DNA from: Bradyrhizobium sp. STM 3843
Lineage (GTDB): Bacteria; Pseudomonadota; Alphaproteobacteria; Rhizobiales; Xanthobacteraceae
Direction: 5' to 3'
Assembly: GCF_000239815.1 (NCBI RefSeq)
Contig: NZ_CAFK01000237.1
Span: 1-32,016 of the forward strand
Length of the DNA stretch: 32,016 nucleotides
Shown here: positions 24,503 through 32,016 of the stretch, in pieces
How the letters are laid out: every line of letters begins with the position of its first letter
Position numbering within the stretch: position 1 is the stretch's first letter
Position numbers and translations under genes: made by a program
The notes under the pieces: generated by a model
What the model saw: the letters and a program-made list of their open reading frames with translations, nothing else
Databases searched by the model: none
Told to the model about the DNA's origin: nothing

Positions 24503-25654
24503 TCACAGCATGATCAGGGCAACGTCGATCCAGCGCCGCTCTTTCCAGCTCCTCAGGGCGCATTCGGCGAGCTGCACACCCTTTGCTCCCTCAAGCAGAG
24601 TGTATTTGTACGGCGCGTCCTCGCAGACATGGCGGATGAACATCTCCCACTGCTCCTTGAAGCCGTTGTCATAGGCAACATTCTCGGGCAGCTTCTGCCA
24701 GTCCGCGTAGAAATCATGCAGCCGCTTCTCGTCCGGATTCCACACCGGGCGCGGGGTCGCCTGCCGGGCCTGGATCATGCAGTCAGTCAGGCCGGCGACG
24801 GCCGAGCCCAGCGTGCCGTCGACCTGGAACGTGACGAGGTCGTCGCGATAGACGCGCGTCGCCCAGGACATATTGATATGGGCGATGACGCCGCCCTTCA
24901 GCGTGAAGGTTGCGTAGGCCGAATCGTCGGCGGTGGCGCGGTACTTAGTTCCCCGCTCGTCGTAGCGCTCGGGGATATCGGTATTGCCGATGCACATCAC
25001 GCTCTCGACCTCGCCAAAGAGGTTGTCGAGCACGTAGCGCCAGTGGCAGACCATGTCGAGGATGATCCCGCCGCCGTGTTCGCTGCGATAGTTCCAGGAC
25101 GGACGCTGCGCCTCCTGCCAGCCACCCTCGAACACCCAATAGCCGAACTCGCCCCGCACCGAGAGCATGCGCCCGAAAAAGCCGGAGTCGCGCAGGAAGG
25201 CAAGCTTCTTCAAGCCCGGCAGGAACAGCTTGTCCTGCACCGTGCCGTGCTTCACGCCTCTGGCATTGGCGAGCCGCACGACGTCGACCGCCTGCTCCAA
25301 GCTGGTCGCGATCGGCTTTTCACAATAAACGTGCTTACCGGCCTCGATCGCACGCCTGAGCAGCGAGGGTCGAGCCTGCGTGGTCGCCGCATCGAAGAAC
25401 AATGTATCGTCCTCGGCGGCGAGCGCCGCGTCGAGATCGGTGGTCCAGCGCTGGATGTCGAACCGTCGCGCAAGGCCTTCGACCTTCTCGGCATTGCGCC
25501 CAACCAGAATCGGATCGGGCATGACGCGGTCACCATTGGCCAGCTTCACGCCGCCCTGGTTGCGAATGGCGACGATGGAGCGGATCAGATGCTGGTTCAG
25601 CCCCATGCGGCCGGTGACGCCGTTCATGATCAGACCGAGGCGCTGTGTGGTCAT
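24503..25654 (-). CDS. Gfo/Idh/MocA family oxidoreductase
   Basis: A 383-residue NAD(P)-dependent dehydrogenase. The N-terminal nucleotide-binding segment reads GVTGRMG (12-18), closer to dihydrodipicolinate reductases than to the usual GxGxxG. The EKP motif is at 112-114, and the C-terminal domain holds GGIILDMVCHWRYVLDNLFGEV with the conserved Asp and His of the active site. Substrates of the family are sugars, inositols and glycosides, generally oxidised at a ring hydroxyl. The start overlaps the enolase-family stop as ATGA. It sits in the middle of the operon, so it is expected to oxidise the imported compound or its dehydration product. Confidence 0.88.
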   Translation of the reverse strand: MTTQRLGLIMNGVTGRMGLNQHLIRSIVAIRNQGGVKLANGDRVMPDPILVGRNAEKVEGLARRFDIQRWTTDLDAALAAEDDTLFFDAATTQARPSLLRRAIEAGKHVYCEKPIATSLEQAVDVVRLANARGVKHGTVQDKLFLPGLKKLAFLRDSGFFGRMLSVRGEFGYWVFEGGWQEAQRPSWNYRSEHGGGIILDMVCHWRYVLDNLFGEVESVMCIGNTDIPERYDERGTKYRATADDSAYATFTLKGGVIAHINMSWATRVYRDDLVTFQVDGTLGSAVAGLTDCMIQARQATPRPVWNPDEKRLHDFYADWQKLPENVAYDNGFKEQWEMFIRHVCEDAPYKYTLLEGAKGVQLAECALRSWKERRWIDVALIML

Positions 25655-27054
25655 GCGAGGTGCTCCTTGGGAGTCTTGGGTGCTGCTTGCTGAAGCGATG
25701 ACAGCGAGGACCAGTCCGGGTGCACCGAACTGGCGAACCCCGCTCCATGAAGGGATTCGGTGAGGAGATCGCCATCATGAATGGCCAGACGCACACCGGC
25801 GGGCTGCGTCCGGTAGAGGCCCGGATGCGCGGCCGCGAAGGCTTTGGCCTCGTGCTGCGGCGTCTGGCCGAATCCGTCGACGTAGTGATGGCCGTTGCGC
25901 TCGGCATGGTGCAGGCCGAGCCAGGCGCCGAGCGCGAGGTCCTGCTGCAAGGCCAATCCCGGCTGGCAGGTCAGGTCCTCGCTGGTGAGGAAGAACCTGC
26001 CGCCGTCCGCGTTCCACTTGGCCACGCGGGTGGCGTTGAGAACCGACTTGTAGAGGCCCTTGCACGATTTGGAGGAGACCCCGCGGTAGCCGAGCTTGCA
26101 TGCCAACGGGAAGGCATCATAGCTGTCGTCCGCTTCGTCGATGATGAAGTCCTTGTCTGCGAGCGCGCCCAGCGGCGATTGTCGCGTCAGGTCGCGCGGC
26201 AGCGGTTGCTCGATGTAGAGCAGCTTGGCCGAGATCGGGGCCAAAGTGTTGTCGCTATCGAGTCGGTCGGCCAGAGCACCGAGCTCCGAGAGCTCAGCAT
26301 ACTGCTCGTTGGCGTCGAGGGTGACCATGTAGTTGTGAGGAAGCGCTGTCAGCTCCCGTCCGATGCGGCGCAGACGCGAGACATCGGCTTCGAGATCACC
26401 GGACAGCTTCAGCTTGAAATAGCGTGCCGCAGCGTTCTCGTGGGGATCGGCGACGCCGCCCTCTCCCTCGATGCGATCATCGAGCCCGACCGTATGTCTG
26501 ATCGCCACCCGCGCGAGCGGCTTGCGCGCAGCGAGAAAATCCGCGACCTCGGCATCGCTCAGATCGGGCGTGGGCCGCGCAGTGATCCCGGCGATATTCC
26601 CCGCCATGCCGCGGAAAAAATCCGTATCTGCCGCGCGAAGCACCGCGTCCAGCACTGCCTTGTCGATTTCCGCCGGACCATAGGCCGCCGCAAGCGGCGG
26701 AATATCCTCCCGCGCACAGGCCGAAAGCTGCGCACCGATGCGGGCGGCATGCAACCCGAACGCCGTGTCGAAGCTTTGCGGGGCGAGATAAAGCTCGCGC
26801 GCGATCGCAAGCGAACGACGCAGATCCGCTATTGTTTGATCGGGTGAAAGCTGCGGCCGCTTGTCGAACCATTTCGGCACCAGCAACTCTGCGGCGGCAC
26901 CGACGGAGCGAGTTCCACCCTCCGTCTCGATCTCGACCCGCACGAACAGCTGCGGCGTCGCCTCGACTGTGACGGCGCCGAAACGGAACGGCCGGGCGAA
27001 ACGCACCGGGCGTTCGAACAGGGCGATGTCGCGCAGGCGGAAACGGAACGCCAT
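25651..27054 (-). CDS. enolase-superfamily (mandelate racemase/muconate lactonizing enzyme-like) protein
   Basis: A 467-residue protein of the enolase superfamily, longer than the usual 360-400. The barrel motifs appear in order: KLK (Lys214, Lys216) as the first base; metal ligands Asp247 (LDANE), Glu282 (YIEQP) and Asp306/Glu307 (IIDEAD); and lysines Lys329 and Lys332 in SSKSCKG as the opposite base. That set abstracts a proton alpha to a carboxylate to dehydrate, racemise or cycloisomerise an acid sugar or similar compound. It starts 3 bases after the ABC ATPase stop and overlaps the dehydrogenase start (ATGA). The substrate is unknown. Confidence 0.85.
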   Translation of the reverse strand: MAFRFRLRDIALFERPVRFARPFRFGAVTVEATPQLFVRVEIETEGGTRSVGAAAELLVPKWFDKRPQLSPDQTIADLRRSLAIARELYLAPQSFDTAFGLHAARIGAQLSACAREDIPPLAAAYGPAEIDKAVLDAVLRAADTDFFRGMAGNIAGITARPTPDLSDAEVADFLAARKPLARVAIRHTVGLDDRIEGEGGVADPHENAAARYFKLKLSGDLEADVSRLRRIGRELTALPHNYMVTLDANEQYAELSELGALADRLDSDNTLAPISAKLLYIEQPLPRDLTRQSPLGALADKDFIIDEADDSYDAFPLACKLGYRGVSSKSCKGLYKSVLNATRVAKWNADGGRFFLTSEDLTCQPGLALQQDLALGAWLGLHHAERNGHHYVDGFGQTPQHEAKAFAAAHPGLYRTQPAGVRLAIHDGDLLTESLHGAGFASSVHPDWSSLSSLQQAAPKTPKEHLA

Positions 27055-27057
27055 GGT

Positions 27058-27903
27058 TCAGTCCAGCGCCCCTTGCGTGAAGAAATGCTTGCGAATGCGC
27101 TGGACCAGTTCGATGAAAACCGGATCCGCCATCGCGTCGAGCGAACGCGGACGCGGCAGCGGCACATCGTAGATCGCAGCGATCGCGCCGGGCCGCTCGG
27201 TCATCACCATCACCCGGTCGGCCAGGAATACAGCCTCCGGAATCGAATGCGTGATCAAAAGCACGGTCTTGCCGGTCTCGCGCTGGATCGTCATCAGCTC
27301 GAGATTCATGCGCTCGCGTGTCAGCGCATCCAGCGCTCCGAACGGCTCATCCATCAGCATGATCTTGGGATCGTGGACCAGCGCGCGGCAGATCGACGCG
27401 CGCTGCTGCATGCCGCCGGACAACTGCCAGGGCAGCTTCTTCTCGAACCCTTCGAGGCCGACCAGCTTCAGCAGATCCTTGGCGCGCGACAGATATCTGT
27501 CACGCGGCAGATGCTTCATGTCGATGGGCAGCATCACATTGGAGAGGATATTGCGCCAGGGCAACAGCAGCGCGTTCTGGAACACAATGCCGACATTGCC
27601 GTGCGGCCTGGTCACCTTGTTTCCGCCGACGGTAATCTCGCCGGTGGTAGGCGGCAGCAGGCCGGAGATCAGCTTGAGCAGCGTGGACTTGCCGCAACCG
27701 GACGGGCCAACCACGACGAAGAATTCGCCCTCATTGATGCGGAAATCGAGCGGCCGCAGCGACGGCACATCGCCGTCGCGCGTGCGATAGGTCTTGGACA
27801 CGCCCGTGAGCGTGATTTCCGGAGCTCCGGTCTCGGCACGATCGCTCACGAGGCGCAGATGCGCTGGTGGCTGAAGGTCGGTCGGTCTCATCGCCGGGGT
27901 CAT
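27058..27903 (-). CDS. ABC transporter ATPase, NitT/TauT/SsuB type
   Basis: A 281-residue ATP-binding subunit of a nitrate/sulfonate/taurine-class importer. Walker A is GPSGCGKST (66-74), the Q-loop is in GIVFQN, the signature is LSGGMQQR (161-168), and Walker B is IMLMDEP (181-187), followed by the H-loop LLITHSIPEA. It energises uptake by the adjacent permease and binding protein. About 28 residues precede the core domain; ATGs at codons 1 and 5 are both possible and neither has a strong ribosome binding site. It lies 15 bases after the binding-protein stop and 3 bases before the enolase-family gene. Confidence 0.93.
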   Translation of the reverse strand: MTPAMRPTDLQPPAHLRLVSDRAETGAPEITLTGVSKTYRTRDGDVPSLRPLDFRINEGEFFVVVGPSGCGKSTLLKLISGLLPPTTGEITVGGNKVTRPHGNVGIVFQNALLLPWRNILSNVMLPIDMKHLPRDRYLSRAKDLLKLVGLEGFEKKLPWQLSGGMQQRASICRALVHDPKIMLMDEPFGALDALTRERMNLELMTIQRETGKTVLLITHSIPEAVFLADRVMVMTERPGAIAAIYDVPLPRPRSLDAMADPVFIELVQRIRKHFFTQGALD

Positions 27904-27918
27904 GTCAGAGCGCCGCGC

Positions 27919-28917
27919 TTACGAGTCGCCCTTGGGCAGATACTCGTTGGTGTAGAACGCCTTGGGATTGTCCTTGGCCTTGGCATCCAGCCCGCCGTAT
28001 TCAACCATCAGGTTGACACTATCCGTCATGTTCTGATCGGTGACCTGGAACGGGCGCTTGCTCTTGGTTTCCGGTGTCCGATACAGCGGGATCGTCAGCT
28101 CGAACCCTTGCGTCAAAGTATCGATCTTGCCGCCCTTGGGATTGGCGTCGAGGATCGACTGTGCCGCCGCCTTGGGATCCTTTTCGGCGGCCTCCACGGC
28201 CTTGGTGGTGGCAGCCATGAAGCGGCGCACCAGGTCCTGATGCGATTTGACGTAGTCGGAGTTGGCGATGATACCGGAGGAGACGAGATTGATGCCATAA
28301 TCGGCGAACTTGATCGGATAGACGTCCTTGCCGGTGGCGTCCTTGATCTTCATCGACTGGTCCATCACGTAGCCAAGCAGAACGTCGGCCTGACCGTTGA
28401 TGACAGCGTTGAGCTTGGTTTGGCCGTCGCCGGCGACCGTCTGAAACTCGCTTTCCTTGAGCCCGGTCTTTTTCAGGAACAGCGGCCAGATCTGGGTCAT
28501 CGAATCCGCCGGCGTAATCGCGACAGTCTTGCCCTTGAGGTCCTCAGGCTTGCGGATATTCTTGTCCACGAAGCCCATCACCGACATCGGGCTGGTCTGC
28601 AGCAGCACGCCCGTTGCGACCACCGGGGCGCCCTTGACCGCGGCGCGCATCATGGTGGGCACGTCAACGTAACCGAAATCAGCAGTCTTGGCCGCCACGG
28701 CCTGCGTGGTCGCGGCCGAGCCGCGGCCCTCTTGGATTTCGAGGTCGATGCCCTCGGCGGCATAGATGCCCTTGGCCTTGCCGTAATAGAACGGCGCATG
28801 CTCGCCATAGACGTACCAGTTCAGCATCAGCACCACCTTGTCGGCGGCCCGGGCTGGCGCGACCGCCAGCCCAACGACGGCGAACACGGCCGCAACGCCT
28901 GAAATCCAGCGCATCAT
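27919..28917 (-). CDS. ABC transporter periplasmic binding protein, NMT1/THI5-like (SsuA/TauA type)
   Basis: A 332-residue periplasmic solute-binding protein. The signal peptide is about residues 1-24, with cleavage after PARA; the mature start ADKVVLMLNWYVYGEHAPFYYGKAKG and the EGRGSAATTQAVAAKTADFGYVD segment are typical of the NMT1 fold. Relatives bind pyrimidines, sulfonates, phthalates and other small aromatic or heterocyclic compounds, so the operon's substrate may be of that kind. AGGGAGAG lies just before the ATG, preceded by an unusually A-rich leader (28918-29000). The substrate cannot be read from the sequence. Confidence 0.92.
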   Translation of the reverse strand: MMRWISGVAAVFAVVGLAVAPARAADKVVLMLNWYVYGEHAPFYYGKAKGIYAAEGIDLEIQEGRGSAATTQAVAAKTADFGYVDVPTMMRAAVKGAPVVATGVLLQTSPMSVMGFVDKNIRKPEDLKGKTVAITPADSMTQIWPLFLKKTGLKESEFQTVAGDGQTKLNAVINGQADVLLGYVMDQSMKIKDATGKDVYPIKFADYGINLVSSGIIANSDYVKSHQDLVRRFMAATTKAVEAAEKDPKAAAQSILDANPKGGKIDTLTQGFELTIPLYRTPETKSKRPFQVTDQNMTDSVNLMVEYGGLDAKAKDNPKAFYTNEYLPKGDS

Positions 28918-29000
28918 CTCTCTCCCTGTTCATTTTTGTTGGTTCTATTTTTTGTTTAGTTGTTCGTTTTACTTCGCCCGCGCTGCCGCGGCCGGTCGCT
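28918..29000 (-). promoter_or_regulatory. A-rich leader before the binding-protein gene
   Basis: Between the permease stop and the binding-protein start, the minus strand carries a run of A and AAC-rich sequence with almost no pairing potential, ending in AGGGAGAG before the ATG. In a GC-rich genome this looks like an unstructured translation-enhancing leader, or an internal promoter, that raises binding-protein output above the rest of the importer. Confidence 0.4.
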
Positions 29001-29810
29001 CTACGATGTGAAGACGATGTCCTCCCGATGGCTGACATGCCAGGGAATGATCAGCCGCTCGATCCGATCAACGATCCAGAACAGCACGACGCCGAGCAGC
29101 GCCAGGATCACGAGCGCAGCAAACATCGTCGGCAGATCGAAGGTGCCGATCGAGCGCTGCATGACGTAGCCAATGCCGGAGTTCGAGCCGACGAACTCGC
29201 CGACAACAGCGCCGACCACCGCCAGCGTGACCGAGACTTTCAGGCCGGAGAAGATCGCCGGAAGCGCGTGCGGCAGGTTGACCGCGCGAAACACCTGGAA
29301 GCGGCTCCCCTGCATCGCGCGCGCCAGGTCGACCATGTCGGGATCGACGGATTTGAATCCCTGCACAGCGGAAACGACCACAGGAAAGAAGCCGAGCAGA
29401 AACGCCGAAATGACCTTCGGGATGATGCCAAAGCCGAACCAGACGACAAACAGCGGCGCGATGGCGATCTTCGGAACGGACTGCGAGAACACCAGAAGCG
29501 GATAGACATAGCTCTCGACTGTCTTCGAGCCCGCGATCACCATGGCGACAGGAATGCCGAACAAGGCCGACAGCAGGAAGCCGCACACCGTCGCGTAGGT
29601 GGTGGGCCAGGACTGCCGCAGCAGTTCCGGCCAATCGCTACGCAGCACCGCGACAACGTCCGCCGGCGCCGGGATCTGGTAGGCCGGGATCTTGAACAGG
29701 CGGATCGAAAGATCCCAGATCGCGACAATGAAGACCAGGAAAAGGACCGGCCTGATCCAGGCTGCGTTCAGAGCTCTAGCGAAGATCGGCGGCGCCTTCG
29801 GCTCGGCCAC
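29001..29810 (-). CDS. ABC transporter permease, NitT/TauT/SsuC type (GTG start)
   Basis: A 269-residue inner-membrane permease with about six hydrophobic segments and the EAA-type cytoplasmic loop (VVGAVVGEFVGSNSGIGYVMQ). It belongs to the SsuC/TauC family and forms the channel for the neighbouring NMT1-type binding protein and ATPase. The GTG start at 29810 is preceded by GGAG. It is the first structural gene of the operon, 99 bases after the TetR stop. That gap contains an AT-rich stretch (29840-29870, with TTAATTAC on the minus strand) that may hold promoter or operator elements, though I find no convincing palindrome there. Confidence 0.92.
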   Translation of the reverse strand: MAEPKAPPIFARALNAAWIRPVLFLVFIVAIWDLSIRLFKIPAYQIPAPADVVAVLRSDWPELLRQSWPTTYATVCGFLLSALFGIPVAMVIAGSKTVESYVYPLLVFSQSVPKIAIAPLFVVWFGFGIIPKVISAFLLGFFPVVVSAVQGFKSVDPDMVDLARAMQGSRFQVFRAVNLPHALPAIFSGLKVSVTLAVVGAVVGEFVGSNSGIGYVMQRSIGTFDLPTMFAALVILALLGVVLFWIVDRIERLIIPWHVSHREDIVFTS

Positions 29811-29909
29811 GTTTCACTCCACTTCTTATTCTTTTCTGCTCCGTAATTAACCCGTTGGATAAATACTGTCCAGCGCCTTTTCCGGCACTCCCAACGGGCG
29901 GGAACCTGC

Positions 29910-30617
29910 TTAGATCGACTGGTGGAGCGGCGCGCGAGGCCGCCGGACCCGGGGACGATCGAACAGCGCGGCGGAGTGGCCGGTCAGGGCCGCCAGCACC
30001 AGCCCGATCATATGGGCCAGCCGCTCGTCCTTTGCGTCCTGAGACACCAGATCGCGGCCAAAGATCACGCTGAGGGTTGCGCTGTTGGAGAGATAGAAGA
30101 AGCTGAGCGCGGCGATCGAGATGTAGAGCTGGACCGGATCAAGCTCCACTTTGAAATCGCCGCTCTTGACCCCGCGTCTCACCACCGTCCGGATCATCTC
30201 CACGAAGGGAGAATGCATGGACTTCACCTTGGTCGAGCGCTTGAGGTGCTTGGCGCGCGCCAAGTTCTCAGTTTGCAGCAGCGCCAGGAATTCCGGATTG
30301 CGCAGGAAGTAGTTCCAGGTGAATTCAATCAGCCGCCTGATCGCCTCAGGCGGCGCGAGATGTTCGAGATCGAGGCCGCGCTCCTCGCTCCGGATCTTTT
30401 CGTAAGCGCCTTCCAGGACCGCGAGATAGAGTTCGTCCTTCTTGCCGACGTGGTAGTAGAGCATGCGCTTGTTGGCGCCGGCCTTTGCGGCAATGCGATC
30501 GACCCGCGCACCCGCCAGACCGTGGGCTGCGAACTCCTGCTTTGCGGCCTCCAAAATGCGCAACCGCATCCCCTCAGGGTCGCGCTGCCACTTCAGATTC
30601 CGCTTTGCCGTTGCCAA
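29910..30617 (-). CDS. TetR-family transcriptional regulator (TTG start proposed)
   Basis: A 235-residue TetR-type regulator. The N-terminal helix-turn-helix is at about residues 18-62 (RILEAAKQEFAAHGLAGARVDRIAAKAGANKRMLYYHVGKKDELY) and a helical ligand-binding domain follows. A frame open to 30785 would add 56 residues with no family resemblance, so I propose the TTG at 30617 (MATAKRNLKW after TTG-to-Met). Its ribosome binding site is poor, and the internal ATG at codon 17 would cut into helix 1. It lies just upstream of the importer operon in the same direction and probably controls it. Confidence 0.83.
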   Translation of the reverse strand: MATAKRNLKWQRDPEGMRLRILEAAKQEFAAHGLAGARVDRIAAKAGANKRMLYYHVGKKDELYLAVLEGAYEKIRSEERGLDLEHLAPPEAIRRLIEFTWNYFLRNPEFLALLQTENLARAKHLKRSTKVKSMHSPFVEMIRTVVRRGVKSGDFKVELDPVQLYISIAALSFFYLSNSATLSVIFGRDLVSQDAKDERLAHMIGLVLAALTGHSAALFDRPRVRRPRAPLHQSI

Positions 30618-30721
30618 TGCCGTCGCTCGCTGTGAAGCGAATGATGTAGCACGGCGATGGAGGCAGATGAAAGCCTCTGGGCAACTCCGCTTTGCTGCCC
30701 GAACGTCGGCTGCGAAACGCT

Positions 30722-30750
30722 GAACGGCCGCCCTGGGGGAGCGGCCGTTC
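30722..30750. repeat. inverted repeat upstream of the TetR gene
   Basis: Perfect 10-base arms GAACGGCCGC and GCGGCCGTTC around a 9-base loop, about 105-133 bases upstream of the proposed TetR start. No T-run follows on either strand, so it could be a protein-binding site or an RNA stem and not an intrinsic terminator. Confidence 0.45.
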
Positions 30751-30780
30751 ATGATCGGGAGAGCTTTGGTGGCTGCTGTA

Positions 30781-30804
30781 GGCATGCCCGCATACGGGCA
30801 TGCC
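30781..30804 (-). terminator. stem-loop after the porin gene
   Basis: A perfect 10-base stem with a 4-base loop, GGCATGCCCG-CATA-CGGGCATGCC, starting 26 bases after the porin stop on the minus strand. No U-run follows (TACAGCAGCC), so it may stabilise or end the porin transcript only with help from Rho. Between it and the stop codon lies a 13-base tandem duplication (CGTCAGATCAG repeated). Confidence 0.5.
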
Positions 30805-30830
30805 CCTTTGCGTCAGATCAGTTCGTCAGA

Positions 30831-32016
30831 TCAGAAGTGGACCACGGTGCGCAGGCCAAACACCCAGGCATTGCCGGTCTTCACGCCGGCGGCATTGAAC
30901 CCGCGCCCGCCGGGATTGATGACATACTGGGCGTCGAACTTGAGGTTCATCCAGCCGGTCGCCTGCCAGCCGTACCAGGCTTCGATCGGAACTTCGTTGC
31001 CGCCGGCATTCGGGGTCAGGCCGCCGAGTTCACGTGGGTGGTGCCCACGCGAAGCCGACTTCGTCATCCGGGCGGAACGAGAAGGTGCCGGTGTGCTTGA
31101 CGCCCCACGCGATCTGGTAGTCCTGGAACGCCGTCCGGTGATCGGCCACGGTGGTGTTGAGGAAGGTGTACCAGCCCTGTGCCTTCGGACCCTCCACGGT
31201 CAAGCGCTGCAGGATCGACTCATAGACACCAAAGCGGCCGCGTTGATCGCCGAGGTTCTGGTCCGGCACCCCGCCGACACCCGGGATGACCGTGATGATT
31301 CCCGGCAGGCCGCCATCGATGGTCGAGGCGTTGTCATACCAGCCGCCGAAGCGCCAGGTGCCGTTCAAGGGACCGCTGGGTGCATAGACCAACTCCACCG
31401 GCACCAGCACGCCCGCGCCGGGGCGCGAGGACGGGATGCCCGGCGCCGCGTAGATGCCGGCGTCCGAGGTCGTCAGATATTGCGGATTGGCGTCGTAGAC
31501 GCCGACCGACAACTGCAATTCCTTGGTGATGTTGTAGTGCGCGACACCGCCCCACTGGCTGACCGGCCAGTTGAAGATGTAGCCGCCCTGGATGTTGCCG
31601 GGCTGGCCGCCGCAGAAGGTCAGGTTGATGAACTCGCACAGCCCGAAGAAAAAGTCGGAGCCGACCGGAAGACGGCCGCCCTTGAGGACGAGGCGATCAT
31701 CGAACAGTTTCTGCTGCCAGTAGAACTCGGTCAGGCGGACGATGTTGCCGCGGCCGAAGACTTCGTTGGTCAGCTGCAAGGCCGGAATGCCGGCCTCGGT
31801 GTTCAGATTGTCGCCGAAGCGGTCGACATAGGTGAAGGCGAACATGCCGCCTTTGATGCCGGCCAGCTTCTCCATGTCGAACTTGGCTTCGAACCAGAGC
31901 TGGCCGGCGTTGGCCGAGGTTTTCCTGCTTCCGCCCGACACGTTGGTGACGGCTTCGTCACCCAGCGTCAGCGCCAGCGAGATGCCCATCTCCTTCAGCC
32001 TGGTCCGGCCGAGATC
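30831..32016 (-). pseudogene. OprB-like carbohydrate porin, 5' part outside the window, two frameshifts near the 3' end
   Basis: The frame is open through the window edge, so the N-terminus and signal peptide are missing. The visible part alternates beta-strand segments as in the OprB family of outer-membrane porins (MEKLAGIKGGMFAFTYVDRF, GGYIFNWPVSQWGGVAHYN) and the true C-terminus ends in Phe (GLRTVVHF), as required for barrel assembly. Reading through needs one extra base near 31047 and another near 31026: the first frame stops at GFAWAPPT, while FA-x-GTTHVN-x-GGLTPNAGGNEVPIE restores family sequence. Both gaps are single bases, 21 bases apart, so sequencing error is as likely as real inactivation. 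Confidence 0.8.

Noticed and set aside
29840..29870. Possible TetR operator in the AT-rich stretch before the permease gene
   Set aside because: I could not find an inverted repeat with more than a few matching bases, so no operator is called.

Overview
The window looks like chromosomal DNA of a Bradyrhizobium/Rhodopseudomonas-type alphaproteobacterium. The grounds are high GC, long antisense open frames caused by GC-rich third positions, the gene repertoire (aromatic-acid catabolism, NMT1-type and Liv-type solute-binding proteins, an OprB-like porin), and intergenic palindromic repeats of the kind I recall from Bradyrhizobium genomes. The genus is inferred, not proven. I see no rRNA, tRNA, CRISPR array, insertion sequence or phage gene.

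Region 1 (73-8628, all minus strand) is a compact protocatechuate 4,5-cleavage (meta) operon. Transcription runs from a LysR regulator and an aromatic-acid MFS permease into ligJ, ligK, a 6PGDH-like dehydrogenase of unknown role, ligI, ligA, ligB and ligC. Together LigAB, LigC, LigI, LigJ and LigK take protocatechuate to pyruvate and oxaloacetate. The extra dehydrogenase lies between ligK and ligI, and no LigU/PmdU-type isomerase is present.

Region 2 (8629-13230) is a filler zone: tspO, a MoxR-type AAA+ ATPase with its VWA partner, one small membrane-anchored hypothetical, and several intergenic repeat elements.

Region 3 (13231-22012) looks like a CoA-dependent aromatic-acid catabolic locus under a MarR regulator. 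It holds RidA, a benzoate/2-aminobenzoate-type CoA ligase, a kynurenine-formamidase-like hydrolase and MarR on the minus strand; a Liv-type binding protein and a cupin divergently on the plus strand; and an SDR, a crotonase-fold protein and a PhzS-like flavin monooxygenase on the minus strand. The same AT-rich palindrome (ATATTTTA-N4-TAAAATAT) lies about 45-65 bases upstream of both the CoA-ligase start and the SDR start. This ties two separate transcripts into one likely regulon.

Region 4 (22438-30617, minus strand) is a tightly packed transport-and-catabolism operon of unknown substrate: TetR regulator, NMT1/SsuA-type ABC importer (permease, binding protein, ATPase), an enolase-superfamily enzyme, a Gfo/Idh/MocA dehydrogenase, a DUF993 (dihydrodipicolinate-synthase-like) protein and a xylose-isomerase-like TIM barrel. 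The enzymes overlap or nearly abut. I cannot assign a known pathway to this set, and it is the best candidate here for an undescribed system. Upstream of it, at the window edge, is an OprB-like porin with two single-base frameshifts near its 3' end.
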